A stretch of DNA of 64,000 bases from Bacteroidales bacterium (GCA_014800795.1 JAAVFL010000008.1:143542-207541); one strand, 5' to 3'. Counted from the stretch's first letter, positions 1-9,247 are shown. The notes: generated by a model from the sequence alone, not told the origin. Program-made: numbers and translations.

Positions 1-1490
1 ACGAAAACGCTGTTGCACGCCGCTTGCTCACGGAAATCACCAACCGATTGAAATTTCTGGTTGATGTCGGCCTTGAATACCTTACTCTCGACCGCCTCAG
101 TTCCACACTATCTGGTGGAGAAAGCCAACGCATAAATCTCGCGACATCGCTCGGCTCGTCCCTTATCGGTTCTCTGTACATTCTTGATGAGCCGAGTATC
201 GGCCTTCATTCGCGCGACACACAGAAACTGATCGGAGTGTTGAGGAAGTTGCAAAGTCTCGGCAACACTGTCATTGTTGTGGAACACGATGAAGAGATTA
301 TGGAAGCCGCAGACTGGATAATAGATGTCGGTCCGCAAGCCGGACGCCTCGGAGGTGAGATCGTATATGAAGGATCTGTCGACGGACTTGACAAGGCCGT
401 AAACAGTTACACCGCGAAATACCTCACAGGCAAACTGGAAATACCACTCCCCTCCTCACGCCGGAAATGGAGCAGCTATATTGAAGTTTGCGGGGCTATG
501 GAACATAACCTTAAAAACATCGATGTCCGCTTCCCGCTCGGAGTAATCACTGTCGTGACGGGCGTCAGCGGTTCCGGAAAGTCAACCCTGGTGCGCGACA
601 TTCTTTACCGCGCCCTGCTTAGGCAGTTAGGTGAGGCAACTGATGCCCCGGGAGCCTTCCGAGAACTCAGAGGCGATATCGGCCGCATCGCAGCTGTGGA
701 ATTTGTAGACCAGAATCCAATAGGAAAGTCTACGCGCTCCAACGCCGCCACCTACCTTAAAGCATACGACGAGATCAGACAGCTTTTCGCTGATCAACAG
801 GGCGCACGTCAGATGGGCTTCTCCCCGGCATATTTCTCATTCAATACCGAGGGAGGAAGATGCGAGGAGTGTAAGGGAGAAGGCTCCATAACCATCGAGA
901 TGCAGTTCATGGCCGACATAACGATTCCTTGCGAGGCATGCGGAGGCAAGCGTTTCAAGCGCGATGTTCTCGAGATTGAATACCGGGGGAAGAACATATA
1001 CGATATTCTTGACATGACCGTCAACCAGGCGATTGAATTCTTCTCTGAGACAAATGGTACCGTCGAGAAGCGGATTGTCAGACGTCTGAAGCCGCTTCAG
1101 GACGTTGGCCTGGGATATATCAAGCTCGGCCAATCGTCATCAACGCTTTCAGGAGGCGAAAATCAGCGTGTTAAGCTTGCATATTTCCTCGCGATGGAAA
1201 AACATGAGCCAACCATGTTCATATTCGATGAGCCTACAACCGGGCTGCATTTCCACGATATAAATCTTCTCATGGATTCATTCAACCGCCTGATTGCGCA
1301 AGGCCATACAGTAGTGATTATCGAACACAACATGGATGTGATCAAATGTGCGGACCACATCATAGACCTCGGTCCGGAAGGAGGAGCTGCCGGAGGTTGC
1401 CTTGTTGCTTGCGGAACTCCCGAAGAAGTTGCCCGCGACTCGTCGTCCCATACCGCACGATATCTCCTTCCTAAACTCAAGAAACTCTGA
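1..1490 (+). CDS. uvrA: UvrA-family excinuclease ABC ATPase, C-terminal part (5' truncated by window)
   Basis: About 495 residues are visible, roughly the C-terminal half of a ~940-residue UvrA. The frame is already open at base 3, so the first possible start codon (TTG at 24) is not the real start. In order: the first ABC signature (TLSGGESQR) with Walker B DEPSIGLH; a second Walker A (GVSGSGKST); a zinc module with CEEC and CEACGG; a second signature (TLSGGENQR); and DEPTTGLH. UvrA is the DNA-damage sensor of nucleotide excision repair. The region after the second Walker A reads VEFVDQNPIGKSTRSNAATY rather than the usual IDQSPIGRTPRSNPATYTG, so this may be a second UvrA paralogue rather than the housekeeping copy. 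It converges on nuoN across a palindromic terminator. Confidence 0.9.
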   Translation, partial: ENAVARRLLTEITNRLKFLVDVGLEYLTLDRLSSTLSGGESQRINLATSLGSSLIGSLYILDEPSIGLHSRDTQKLIGVLRKLQSLGNTVIVVEHDEEIMEAADWIIDVGPQAGRLGGEIVYEGSVDGLDKAVNSYTAKYLTGKLEIPLPSSRRKWSSYIEVCGAMEHNLKNIDVRFPLGVITVVTGVSGSGKSTLVRDILYRALLRQLGEATDAPGAFRELRGDIGRIAAVEFVDQNPIGKSTRSNAATYLKAYDEIRQLFADQQGARQMGFSPAYFSFNTEGGRCEECKGEGSITIEMQFMADITIPCEACGGKRFKRDVLEIEYRGKNIYDILDMTVNQAIEFFSETNGTVEKRIVRRLKPLQDVGLGYIKLGQSSSTLSGGENQRVKLAYFLAMEKHEPTMFIFDEPTTGLHFHDINLLMDSFNRLIAQGHTVVIIEHNMDVIKCADHIIDLGPEGGAAGGCLVACGTPEEVARDSSSHTARYLLPKLKKL

Positions 1491-1502
1491 ATAGCTTCAG
1501 AC

Positions 1503-1550
1503 AATAAATCAGCAGCCCCGCGGAAATTTCCGCGGGGCTGCTGATTTATT
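1503..1550. terminator. 48-bp perfect palindrome, bidirectional terminator between uvrA and nuoN
   Basis: Bases 1503-1526 are the exact reverse complement of 1527-1550. The arms contain the GC-rich core AGCAGCCCCGCGG, flanked by AATAAATC and GATTTATT. It lies 13 bases after the uvrA stop and 24 bases after the end of nuoN on the other strand. It can therefore form a hairpin in transcripts from both directions, with a short A/T tail on each side. Terminator function is inferred from position and structure. Confidence 0.85.
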
Positions 1551-1573
1551 AAAGGCTCTGCCGGAGAGCGTGT

Positions 1574-3040
1574 TTATCCGATGAATGCGAACAGGCTGCT
1601 CGAAGATGCAGCTTCCATTATAGAATCGTAGAAGAAGCTTACTATACCAAGCCCGACGATACCGGCGACCGTAATCCAAAGTCCAAGACGTTCGCTGCAT
1701 GCCGAGCGGAATGTCGCGATCTGCGGTTCCTCAGGAGAAATATACATAGCCTTCACCACAAGCAGATAGTAGTAAAGCGAGATGATTGTATTGATCAGCG
1801 CTATGAGCACCAGTACGTATATCGCTACCGAACCTTGATTGATGGCAGAGGTAAAGATAAAGAATTTGCTGAAGAAACCGGCAAAAGGAGGAATACCGGC
1901 AAGCGAGAACATGGCGAGCATCATAGAGCATGCCAGCCATGGATTGGTGCGCGACAGACCGTTGTAATCGGTCATCTCTACCTTTCCTGTCTGATTTTCG
2001 ATAGCTCCGATAACTCCGAAAGCCGCGAGATTCGAGAAGATGTAGACAAGAATATAATACATCATTGCTGCCATACCCATCTCGTTGCAACCCACGATAC
2101 CGAGCATAATGTAGCCGGCCTGAGAGATTGATGAAAAAGCAAGGAAGCGCTTCATGTTCTTCTGACGGATTGCAAAGAGGTTACCGACCGTAATGGTAAG
2201 AATAATGAGCGCGTAAAGCATCCATTCCCATACCATGGAGTAGAACTGTCCGAAACACTGAACCAGAATCACGAGGAACGCAAAAGCCGCAGCTCCTTTT
2301 GAGATTACCGAAAGATAAGATGTTACCGATGTGGGCGCACCCTGATAAACATCGGCTGTCCAGAGATGGAAAGGAACAAGCGAAAGCTTGAAGCCCACAC
2401 CCGAGATCACAAATGCCAGCGCTACGATGAGCAAAGCGTTGTATCCGGAACCAAGCTGAAGCGCTATGTCATGGAAATAGAGCGAACCGGCGAGGCCGTA
2501 GACAAACGACAGACCCATCATGAATACCGCCGAGGAGAAAACCGCTGTCAACATATATTTGATAGCAGCCTCATGGCTCTCGTAACGGTTCTTATCGAAT
2601 GCAACCATCGCAGCCAGCGGAAGCGATGCCGATTCGAGACCGATTACGAACAGCAGGAAGTGACGGGCGGAAATCATAAGATACATGCCGAACAATGTCA
2701 CGAGCAGAAGCTCATAGAACTCACCGCGACGCATGATCATCAGTTCGCCGTTTGCCCACTTGCACGACTGAATCAGTACGATAAGAACACCTACATTGAG
2801 GATATTCTTAATCATTGAACATACCGGAGATGTTGAATACATGCCAGCGAACGCGTCCACAGTACCGCTGTTGCCCCAAAGGAAACTTGCAGCCGTGAAA
2901 AGCAGGAAAAGTATTGTTGTGAAACCCGCGGTGGCATTAAGTGCCTTCTTGGGCATAAAAGTGTCATACAGGAATACCAGAAGGAAGACTATCAGCAGCC
3001 CTATCTCCTGTCGCATTGCGAGAAACTGAGAATAATCCAT
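1574..3040 (-). CDS. nuoN: NADH-quinone oxidoreductase subunit N
   Basis: 488-residue polytopic membrane protein of the antiporter-like (Mrp-type) family, one of the three proton-channel subunits of complex I. It has FKLSLVPFHLW near residues 217-227 and SKG near 247-249. These supply the conserved channel lysines K218 and K248, and E136 occupies the usual TM5 glutamate position (IGLESASLP). The length is normal. It is the last gene of the nuo train, 26 bases after nuoM, and ends at the palindromic terminator. Confidence 0.95.
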   Translation of the reverse strand: MDYSQFLAMRQEIGLLIVFLLVFLYDTFMPKKALNATAGFTTILFLLFTAASFLWGNSGTVDAFAGMYSTSPVCSMIKNILNVGVLIVLIQSCKWANGELMIMRRGEFYELLLVTLFGMYLMISARHFLLFVIGLESASLPLAAMVAFDKNRYESHEAAIKYMLTAVFSSAVFMMGLSFVYGLAGSLYFHDIALQLGSGYNALLIVALAFVISGVGFKLSLVPFHLWTADVYQGAPTSVTSYLSVISKGAAAFAFLVILVQCFGQFYSMVWEWMLYALIILTITVGNLFAIRQKNMKRFLAFSSISQAGYIMLGIVGCNEMGMAAMMYYILVYIFSNLAAFGVIGAIENQTGKVEMTDYNGLSRTNPWLACSMMLAMFSLAGIPPFAGFFSKFFIFTSAINQGSVAIYVLVLIALINTIISLYYYLLVVKAMYISPEEPQIATFRSACSERLGLWITVAGIVGLGIVSFFYDSIMEAASSSSLFAFIG

Positions 3041-3066
3041 TTTAATTTACGATTGGGATATTCAAC

Positions 3067-4572
3067 TTAGTTCAGACCGATGGCGCGGAATATTTCCGGG
3101 CTGAAGGTGAAACGTATTAACCACTCGAAAAAGTTGGGGAAACAACCGATGCCGGCCACACATATGATTAGTGTGATAGTCGAGAGACGTTCCCACCATG
3201 TCGCGTCAGTGAGCGTCAGGTGGTGTTCATCGTAAACCGGACCGAACAGGAGCTTGCCAACTGTACGCAGGATATATACCGCGGTGATCACGATCGAAGA
3301 ACATGCAAGAATGGTGAACACACGGTGGAACATATCTGTATGCTGGAAAGAACCCACAAAAATCGTCATTTCCGCCACGAAGCCGCTCAGACCGGGAAGA
3401 CCGAGCGATGCCATACCGGCTATCACATAACCGACACCAAGGAAAGGAAGAATCTTCATCAGACCACCCATAAGACGGATATCACGCGTATGTGTACGTC
3501 CGTAAATCATACCGATCAACGCGAAGAACAAGGCAGTCATAAGACCATGCGAGAGCATCTGCATGATGGCACCTGTGAGCGCTGTTGTGTTTATCATCAG
3601 GATGGCGAAGAGAACCATACCGCAGTGCGATACCGACGAGTAAGCGTTGATATATTTGAGGTCAGTCTGCACACATGCGGAGAACGCACCGTAAACGACC
3701 GAAATCCCCGTGAGGATAAGGAATATCCAGGCCAGATCCTGAGCCGCGGTGGGCATCAGATACATCGCCACGCGGAAGCATCCGTAACCGCCGAGCTTCA
3801 TAAGCACACCGGCATGGAGCATCGACACTGCTGTCGGAGCGCAGGCATGACCGTCGGGGCTCCATGTGTGGAAAGGGAACATGGCACCAAGCACACCGAA
3901 ACCTACAAAACACATCGGGAAGAGGAAATACTGCCAGCCCTTGCTTATGGCATCGTTCCGGGCGATTTCGAGCAGATTCCATGTAAGCTGTCCGCCTTCG
4001 GGAGCCGAATGGTAATAAATTCCGATAAGGCTGAGCATAAGGAATGCCGATCCACCCATAAGCATAAGGGTGAGCTTCATTGCGGAATACTCTTTGCGAC
4101 CTGTTCCCCACTGACCGATCAGAAGGTACATCGGGATAAGGGCGACCTCATAAAACATGAACATGGTGAACAGGTCGATGCTGATGAAGAAGCCGAATAC
4201 CCCCGTACTAAGAAGCAGAAGCCACATGAAGAAATGACGGATATTGTCGATTTTCCAGGATGCGAACGATCCTGCGAAAACGATTATCGACGAAAGAAGA
4301 ATCATCGCTACCGATACGCCATCTACACCCACTGCAAGATGGATGTTGAGTGGAGCAAACCATACCCAGCTCCCTGTATAGAGCATCTCGGCGGTTTCGC
4401 CCGCGTTACGAAGCGCGATGTAATCAACCAGCAGCCACACCGAAAGCGCAAGCAGAGCCAGCGAACCCGTTACGGCAACTGTACGCACCGCCTTTTCAGA
4501 GCGGCACAGCGCGAATCCCCCGAGCATCAGCAAGGGGATAATCACGAAATAAATCAGTATATTCGAAAACAT
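3067..4572 (-). CDS. nuoM: NADH-quinone oxidoreductase subunit M
   Basis: 501-residue antiporter-like membrane subunit of complex I. Family motifs are clear: TMFMFYEVALIP (E142), FPFHTWSPDGH, AGVLMKLGGYG (K259) and LGLPGLSGFVAE. The usual lysine of the TM7 motif (AVKMPVVPLHGW in E. coli NuoM) is replaced by leucine (L228 in FGVLGAMFPFHTW). The other channel acids and lysine are kept. The change may be shared by related bacteria, which cannot be tested here. It lies 54 bases after nuoL and 26 bases before nuoN. Confidence 0.95.
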   Translation of the reverse strand: MFSNILIYFVIIPLLMLGGFALCRSEKAVRTVAVTGSLALLALSVWLLVDYIALRNAGETAEMLYTGSWVWFAPLNIHLAVGVDGVSVAMILLSSIIVFAGSFASWKIDNIRHFFMWLLLLSTGVFGFFISIDLFTMFMFYEVALIPMYLLIGQWGTGRKEYSAMKLTLMLMGGSAFLMLSLIGIYYHSAPEGGQLTWNLLEIARNDAISKGWQYFLFPMCFVGFGVLGAMFPFHTWSPDGHACAPTAVSMLHAGVLMKLGGYGCFRVAMYLMPTAAQDLAWIFLILTGISVVYGAFSACVQTDLKYINAYSSVSHCGMVLFAILMINTTALTGAIMQMLSHGLMTALFFALIGMIYGRTHTRDIRLMGGLMKILPFLGVGYVIAGMASLGLPGLSGFVAEMTIFVGSFQHTDMFHRVFTILACSSIVITAVYILRTVGKLLFGPVYDEHHLTLTDATWWERLSTITLIICVAGIGCFPNFFEWLIRFTFSPEIFRAIGLN

Positions 4573-4626
4573 TGCTGTTACTATATTTTGTCTGTGATTC
4601 TCAAGATTGGTTCACGCATATATGGC

Positions 4627-6654
4627 TCAGAGGAGGCAAATGGCTGTAATCGCTCCGAGCAGGAGGGCACCTGCGAGATAATACCATACATACATCTGGA
4701 TGTTGCCCGACTGAAGACCGCGGATGGCATATGATACCTTCTGGGTAACGAGAGCCAGACCGTCCATGGCACCGTCGATGATATGGCGGTCGAACCATGC
4801 GATAGGCTTCGAGATACATCCGAAAATAATCTTATGGGTGATGAACATATAAAGCTCATCCCAATAGAAGCGATGGTGACACCAGCGCCAGAGATTGGGA
4901 AGCATATTCTTCATCTTCTCGGGCAGAGGATTCTCTTTCTTATACATCACCGTAGCTATCGCGATAGCGATGATTGCCACAACAAGGCTTATCGATGCCA
5001 CACTCCAGTCGAGAGCCGCGAGGTTAGTGAAGAAATTCACGTTGTCGAACATCTCATGTCCGTTCCATGTCACGAGATTGCCCATCGGGACAAAGCCTGC
5101 GAAGACTGAAACTACCGCGAGGATTACCAACGGAAGAGTCATTGTCCAGGGCTGATCGTGGGGAGCATGATGTCCTTCGGGAATCTTATGTTCCTTCCAC
5201 CAGAATATAAGGTAATACAGGCGGAACATATAGAAAGCTGTCAGACCGGCAACCGCCGACATCCACACATACCATAATGTCGATTGACCAAGCGTAGCGG
5301 TGAGGATCTCATCTTTCGAGAAGAAACCTGCGAAGGGGATGATACCTGCGATTGCCAGACAGCCGATAAGGAATGTGATATGGGTGACCGGCATATATTT
5401 GCGGAGACCGTGCATGGCGGTATAGTCGTTTGACCCGATAGCATGAATCAGAGCGCCTGCACAGAGGAACAGGAGCGCCTTGAACATCGCATGGGTGAAG
5501 AGATGGAACATGGACGCCATATATCCCAGCCCATGATGGAACTCCGGACGGGCAACGCCGAGTGAAACCATCATGAATGCAATCTGAGAAATAGTAGAGA
5601 ACGCAAGTACACGCTTTATGTCGATCTGTGTGCAGGCAACCATCGCAGCATATAAAGCCGTGAGCGCGCCTACGACAGTTATGATCTCAAGCGACATCTC
5701 CTCCATCAGATAGAGAGGGAACAGACGAGCCACAAGGTAAACACCTGCCACAACCATGGTAGCTGCGTGAATTAGGGCTGACACAGGTGTCGGACCCTCC
5801 ATCGCATCGGGCAGCCATATATGGAGCGGCATCATGGCTGATTTACCCATACCACCCATAAAGATAAGGACAAGAGCCCAGGTGAGAACCGAACCGCCCA
5901 TGAACACAGGCGCCGCGGAGGTCGCGAAGATATTCTTTATTGAAGCGGCTGTAGCCTCGCTGACCTGATATACACCGTCGGCAACTTCAACTGAAGTCAA
6001 ATCCGTAAAATTGAAAGTGCCCGTGTAGAACGACAGGATCAGAATACCGATGAGGAAGCCGAGATCGGCGAAACGAGTTACTATAAATGCTTTCTTAGAA
6101 GCGGATACTGCCGACGGTTTGGTGTAATAGAAACCGATGAGCAGATATGATGAAGCACCCACAAGCTCCCAGAAGATATACATCTGGAAGATATTGGTGG
6201 CGACAACCAGACCGAGCATCGAGAAGCTGAAAAGCGACAGGAACGCATAGAAACGCTGGAAGCCCTTCTCCCATACTCCATGATGGTCGCGCATGTAGCC
6301 GTTGCTGTAAAGATGAACCATAAACGAAATGGTGGTGATCACAACCAGCAGCAGAGCCGAAATCGGGTCAAGAAGGAATCCCAGACGGATTACCAGCTGA
6401 GGTGTGAAAGCCAGCCAGTCGTAGTTGAAGATCACAGCCTGCAGGCGTGTATGAGCCTCGGCATCTACAAACGACGGGTTACCGGAGAAGAAATAGGTGA
6501 ACGACACAATATAGGCCAGCACCATCGTGGTGCCCATGCCCGCGGTACCAAGAATGCCAGCCAGACGGTGGCTCATCTTGTGGCCCATAAGCCCCAGTAC
6601 CATAAACATGGCAAGCGGGAGGGCAAGGATAATAATTGGTATGACAGGTTGCAT
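4627..6654 (-). CDS. nuoL: NADH-quinone oxidoreductase subunit L
   Basis: 675-residue antiporter-like subunit, the distal proton pump of complex I. Characteristic runs are FWELVGASSYLLIGFY (E163), GGMGKSAMMPLHIWLPDAM (K271) and PVSALIHAATMVVAGVYL (H296). The C-terminal part is extended, as expected for the lateral helix, and ends in a hydrophobic helix. It starts 15 bases after nuoK. Nothing suggests damage. Confidence 0.96.
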   Translation of the reverse strand: MQPVIPIIILALPLAMFMVLGLMGHKMSHRLAGILGTAGMGTTMVLAYIVSFTYFFSGNPSFVDAEAHTRLQAVIFNYDWLAFTPQLVIRLGFLLDPISALLLVVITTISFMVHLYSNGYMRDHHGVWEKGFQRFYAFLSLFSFSMLGLVVATNIFQMYIFWELVGASSYLLIGFYYTKPSAVSASKKAFIVTRFADLGFLIGILILSFYTGTFNFTDLTSVEVADGVYQVSEATAASIKNIFATSAAPVFMGGSVLTWALVLIFMGGMGKSAMMPLHIWLPDAMEGPTPVSALIHAATMVVAGVYLVARLFPLYLMEEMSLEIITVVGALTALYAAMVACTQIDIKRVLAFSTISQIAFMMVSLGVARPEFHHGLGYMASMFHLFTHAMFKALLFLCAGALIHAIGSNDYTAMHGLRKYMPVTHITFLIGCLAIAGIIPFAGFFSKDEILTATLGQSTLWYVWMSAVAGLTAFYMFRLYYLIFWWKEHKIPEGHHAPHDQPWTMTLPLVILAVVSVFAGFVPMGNLVTWNGHEMFDNVNFFTNLAALDWSVASISLVVAIIAIAIATVMYKKENPLPEKMKNMLPNLWRWCHHRFYWDELYMFITHKIIFGCISKPIAWFDRHIIDGAMDGLALVTQKVSYAIRGLQSGNIQMYVWYYLAGALLLGAITAICLL

Positions 6655-6669
6655 ATCGGCGCTATCTCA

Positions 6670-6981
6670 TTAATGTTTCATTTTACTTACGTCGCGCACG
6701 TCGATATTCTCCGACACGCGGAATACGTTGATGATAATCGCAATGGCAAGGGCTGTCTCAGCTGCGGCAAGAGCTATTGCAAACAGCGTGAAGAACATAC
6801 CCTCCATCTCACCAGGGAATAAGAAGCGGTTGAATACCACGAAATTGATATCTACTGCATTCAGCATCAACTCAAGCGAGATAAGAATGGCAATCATGTT
6901 GCGGCGGGTGATAAAGCCATAGACACCGCAGCAGAACATGATAAGGCTCGGTATAAGATAATAAATCATTGTCAGTTCCAT
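6670..6981 (-). CDS. nuoK: NADH-quinone oxidoreductase subunit K
   Basis: 103 residues with three predicted membrane helices. The two functionally important membrane glutamates are present: E37 in LISLELMLNAV and E75 in AAAETALAIAI. NuoK links the quinone-site side of complex I to the antiporter modules. It follows nuoJ by 16 bases. A start at the fifth residue (MIYYLIPS) is also possible; the longer form is used because it fits the operon spacing. Confidence 0.95.
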   Translation of the reverse strand: MELTMIYYLIPSLIMFCCGVYGFITRRNMIAILISLELMLNAVDINFVVFNRFLFPGEMEGMFFTLFAIALAAAETALAIAIIINVFRVSENIDVRDVSKMKH

Positions 6982-6997
6982 GATCGTTCTCCCTCCT

Positions 6998-7510
6998 TTA
7001 TCGTTTGCGGGCGATGACTACGCCACCGATTATACATGCCAGCAACAATACACTTATGGCTTCGAACGGAAGGAGATATTCTCCATGACCCGTTCCCATA
7101 AGTGCCGTGCCGATTTCATTCATCAAGGGGTTGTCGCCCGAAGGTGTCGCCGTAAGGAACGACACACGGCTTACAAGCGCATACCCTGCCACGAGCAACA
7201 TGGCAAGCGCCCCGGTAAGGCCGAGCGCACGCTTCTTTGAGGCTAACTTTGCGCTGTTGTCGCCCGGTTTGCTCGTAAGCAATATGGAGAAAACGAACAA
7301 CACCACTATACCGCCTGCGTATACCGCTATCTGAACCGCACCCAGAAACTCATAATCGAGCTTGAAATATAGAGCCGCGGTTGCGAACAGGGCAAACAGC
7401 AAGTAAGTGGCCGCACGCAGAATTTTGCGTGTGGTGACAGCAAGCACCGAGAAAACGACAATCGCCAGAGCAATTACCGCATATACGATGATACTTCCTA
7501 CTGATTCCAT
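6998..7510 (-). CDS. nuoJ: NADH-quinone oxidoreductase subunit J
   Basis: 170 residues, about five membrane helices. The typical NuoJ stretch LGAVQIAVYAGGIVVLFVF lies around residues 55-73, in the helix that carries the pi-bulge in structurally known complex I. It is encoded between nuoI (9 bases away) and nuoK, the standard nuo order. Length and composition are normal. Confidence 0.95.
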   Translation of the reverse strand: MESVGSIIVYAVIALAIVVFSVLAVTTRKILRAATYLLFALFATAALYFKLDYEFLGAVQIAVYAGGIVVLFVFSILLTSKPGDNSAKLASKKRALGLTGALAMLLVAGYALVSRVSFLTATPSGDNPLMNEIGTALMGTGHGEYLLPFEAISVLLLACIIGGVVIARKR

Positions 7511-7519
7511 AGATCTATG

Positions 7520-8221
7520 TTACTTTTTTGTTTCTTCTGAATTCTTGGCCGCAGCAGCTTTTTCAGCTTTCAGGCGAGCCGCTTTTTCAAACGCCGCGCG
7601 GAGTTTGGCTTGCTTTTCAGGATCGCCGGCGGCAGCCTCGATAGCTTTGAGAGCTTTCTCGTCAAGCTGCACTGGAGCGGCGGGAGTGGCAGCGGCGGCA
7701 GCCTCGGCCTTGCGTTTTTTCTCCTCCTCAAATTTCGCACGCTGCTCCGGAGTAGGCTCCGGCTCAGGCTTCTCAGGGAGATAGTTCAACTGCTTAACAA
7801 GCTTACTGCGGGTAAACACCGCCTGCTCGAAATCATTGCTGAAACGAATGGCATCCGTGGGACATGTCGTCACACACAGCTGGCAGAACGTACAACTCCC
7901 GAGATCGTAGATATAGCGGTCGAGTTTCTTTTTTTTCTTACCGTCCCAGGTCTCCACCATCTTGGTCTCTACATTGATGGTACCGTTCGGACAATTACGC
8001 TCGCATGTGCCGCAGGCTATGCATTTGTGGTTGCCCTCCGCGTCGTAGATAAACTCTAATGTAGCACGGAAGCGTTGTGCCACGTGCATACTGTCGCGGT
8101 TCTCAGGGTATCTTTCCGTTATCTTAGGGGTGACAAATTCCTTGCCGGTAACCTCAAGACCCTTTATCAGGCTTGAGACACCCTTCCCTAAGGATGAAAA
8201 ATATTCTTTTACACTACCCAT
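7520..8221 (-). CDS. nuoI: NADH-quinone oxidoreductase subunit I, with a long charged C-terminal tail
   Basis: 233 residues. Two 4Fe-4S clusters (N6a/N6b) are carried by C67-C70-C73-C77 (CIACGTCERNC) and C110-C113-C116-C120 (CTFCQLCVTTC). They pass electrons towards NuoB. The family domain ends near residue 150. About 80 further residues are rich in Ala, Lys and Glu (EKPEPEPTP, then repeated KAEAAAAA and KAARLKAEKAA runs), probably helical and soluble. This gene restarts the nuo series after the ATP synthase block, 89 bases from atpG, and has its own likely promoter. Confidence 0.95.
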   Translation of the reverse strand: MGSVKEYFSSLGKGVSSLIKGLEVTGKEFVTPKITERYPENRDSMHVAQRFRATLEFIYDAEGNHKCIACGTCERNCPNGTINVETKMVETWDGKKKKKLDRYIYDLGSCTFCQLCVTTCPTDAIRFSNDFEQAVFTRSKLVKQLNYLPEKPEPEPTPEQRAKFEEEKKRKAEAAAAATPAAPVQLDEKALKAIEAAAGDPEKQAKLRAAFEKAARLKAEKAAAAKNSEETKK

Positions 8222-8240
8222 TTTAATATTATAAAACGTA

Positions 8241-8271
8241 CAAAATTACTCTTTCATATATATATTTCAGA
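8241..8271 (-). promoter_or_regulatory. Probable Bacteroidetes promoter for nuoIJKLMN
   Basis: On the minus strand a perfect -7 box TAATTTTG occupies 8248-8241. TCTG at 8271-8268, exactly 19 bases upstream, differs by one base from the -33 consensus TTTG. Transcription would start about 13 bases before the nuoI ATG. This would let the second half of complex I be transcribed independently of the ATP synthase genes. Promoter activity is inferred from consensus only. Confidence 0.55.
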
Positions 8272-8310
8272 GGTGCCGGATCAACCGCGCCCCTATGTAT
8301 CGCCTATTCG

Positions 8311-9192
8311 TTAGCGCACCTGACCTCCGAGAATATCAAGCAACTCGGTTGTGATTGCCTGTTGGCGCAGCTTATTGAATTCCAGATTCAGTTGCTCGCG
8401 GAGCTTTTTGGCATTGTCGTTGGCACTTTGCATGGCCATCACGCGCGCCGCCTGTTCGCTGGCTCTATTTTCGGTGAACACATCCTGCACCATGGCGAGA
8501 AGATACATTGGCAGGATATGCGTGAATATCACTTCGGCCGACGGTTCGAACAGATAAGGTCTGGCACTCCCCATGGCCGATGATTCGGCAAAGGCGTCAT
8601 ACGTGACAGGCAGAAGCTGATGATGCTCCAGGCGCTGGCGGCTCACACTCTTGAACGACATATACAGCATGTCGACACGATCGTAAGTCCCGCCGGTAAA
8701 ACTATCGCGTAAGCTCCACGCGAAATCGCGCACCGCCGTATCGGAACTCTTGGAATCCACTCCCTCGGGAACGGCCACTGTCACGCCGGAGATCCGGAGC
8801 TTGGCTGCGGCCTTAGCCAACTTGCTACCTACCGGAATCACGGTGATGGTGGTTTCTGCTCCGAATGTCTCGCGATATTGAGTTAACTGCTGAATGAGCT
8901 GCTTGAAGATATTGACATTATAGGCACCACACAGACCGTCGTCAGACCCCCATACCACAACAGCTATATTCTCCGTGGGACGCGCCGTCATTAGCGGTGA
9001 CGAGAATGTCGCATCGGAATTAAGCAGATTGGCAATTATTGTCTCTATCTGGTCACGGAACGGCCGAAGCTGCTTCAAAGCCAATTCGGCCTTGTGCATC
9101 TTGGCCGACGAAATCATCTTCATGGCACCGGTGATTTTCTCCGACGATGCCACTGAGCCTATTCGTCCCTTTAATTCTCTTAGTGTTGCCAT
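8311..9192 (-). CDS. atpG: ATP synthase F1 subunit gamma
   Basis: 293 residues. The N-terminal shaft helix (GSVASSEKITGAMKMISSAK) and the C-terminal helix (QSANDNAKKLREQLNLEFN, then QAITTELLDILGG) are the regions that rotate inside the alpha3beta3 head. WGSDDGLCGAYNVN marks the central domain. It is the last gene of the atp block, 55 bases after atpA, and is followed by nuoI. Confidence 0.95.
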   Translation of the reverse strand: MATLRELKGRIGSVASSEKITGAMKMISSAKMHKAELALKQLRPFRDQIETIIANLLNSDATFSSPLMTARPTENIAVVVWGSDDGLCGAYNVNIFKQLIQQLTQYRETFGAETTITVIPVGSKLAKAAAKLRISGVTVAVPEGVDSKSSDTAVRDFAWSLRDSFTGGTYDRVDMLYMSFKSVSRQRLEHHQLLPVTYDAFAESSAMGSARPYLFEPSAEVIFTHILPMYLLAMVQDVFTENRASEQAARVMAMQSANDNAKKLREQLNLEFNKLRQQAITTELLDILGGQVR

Positions 9193-9247
9193 TTACGGTC
9201 AATAAAATTCTTTTGTGATAATCCTCGGTTAATAAAACAGAGTGTTT

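Noticed and set aside
3220-4734. 504-codon open frame on the plus strand
   Set aside because: It lies antisense to nuoM and the start of the nuoL-nuoM junction. Its reading is Arg/His/Glu-rich without hydrophobic core pattern, as expected for the complement of a membrane-protein gene.
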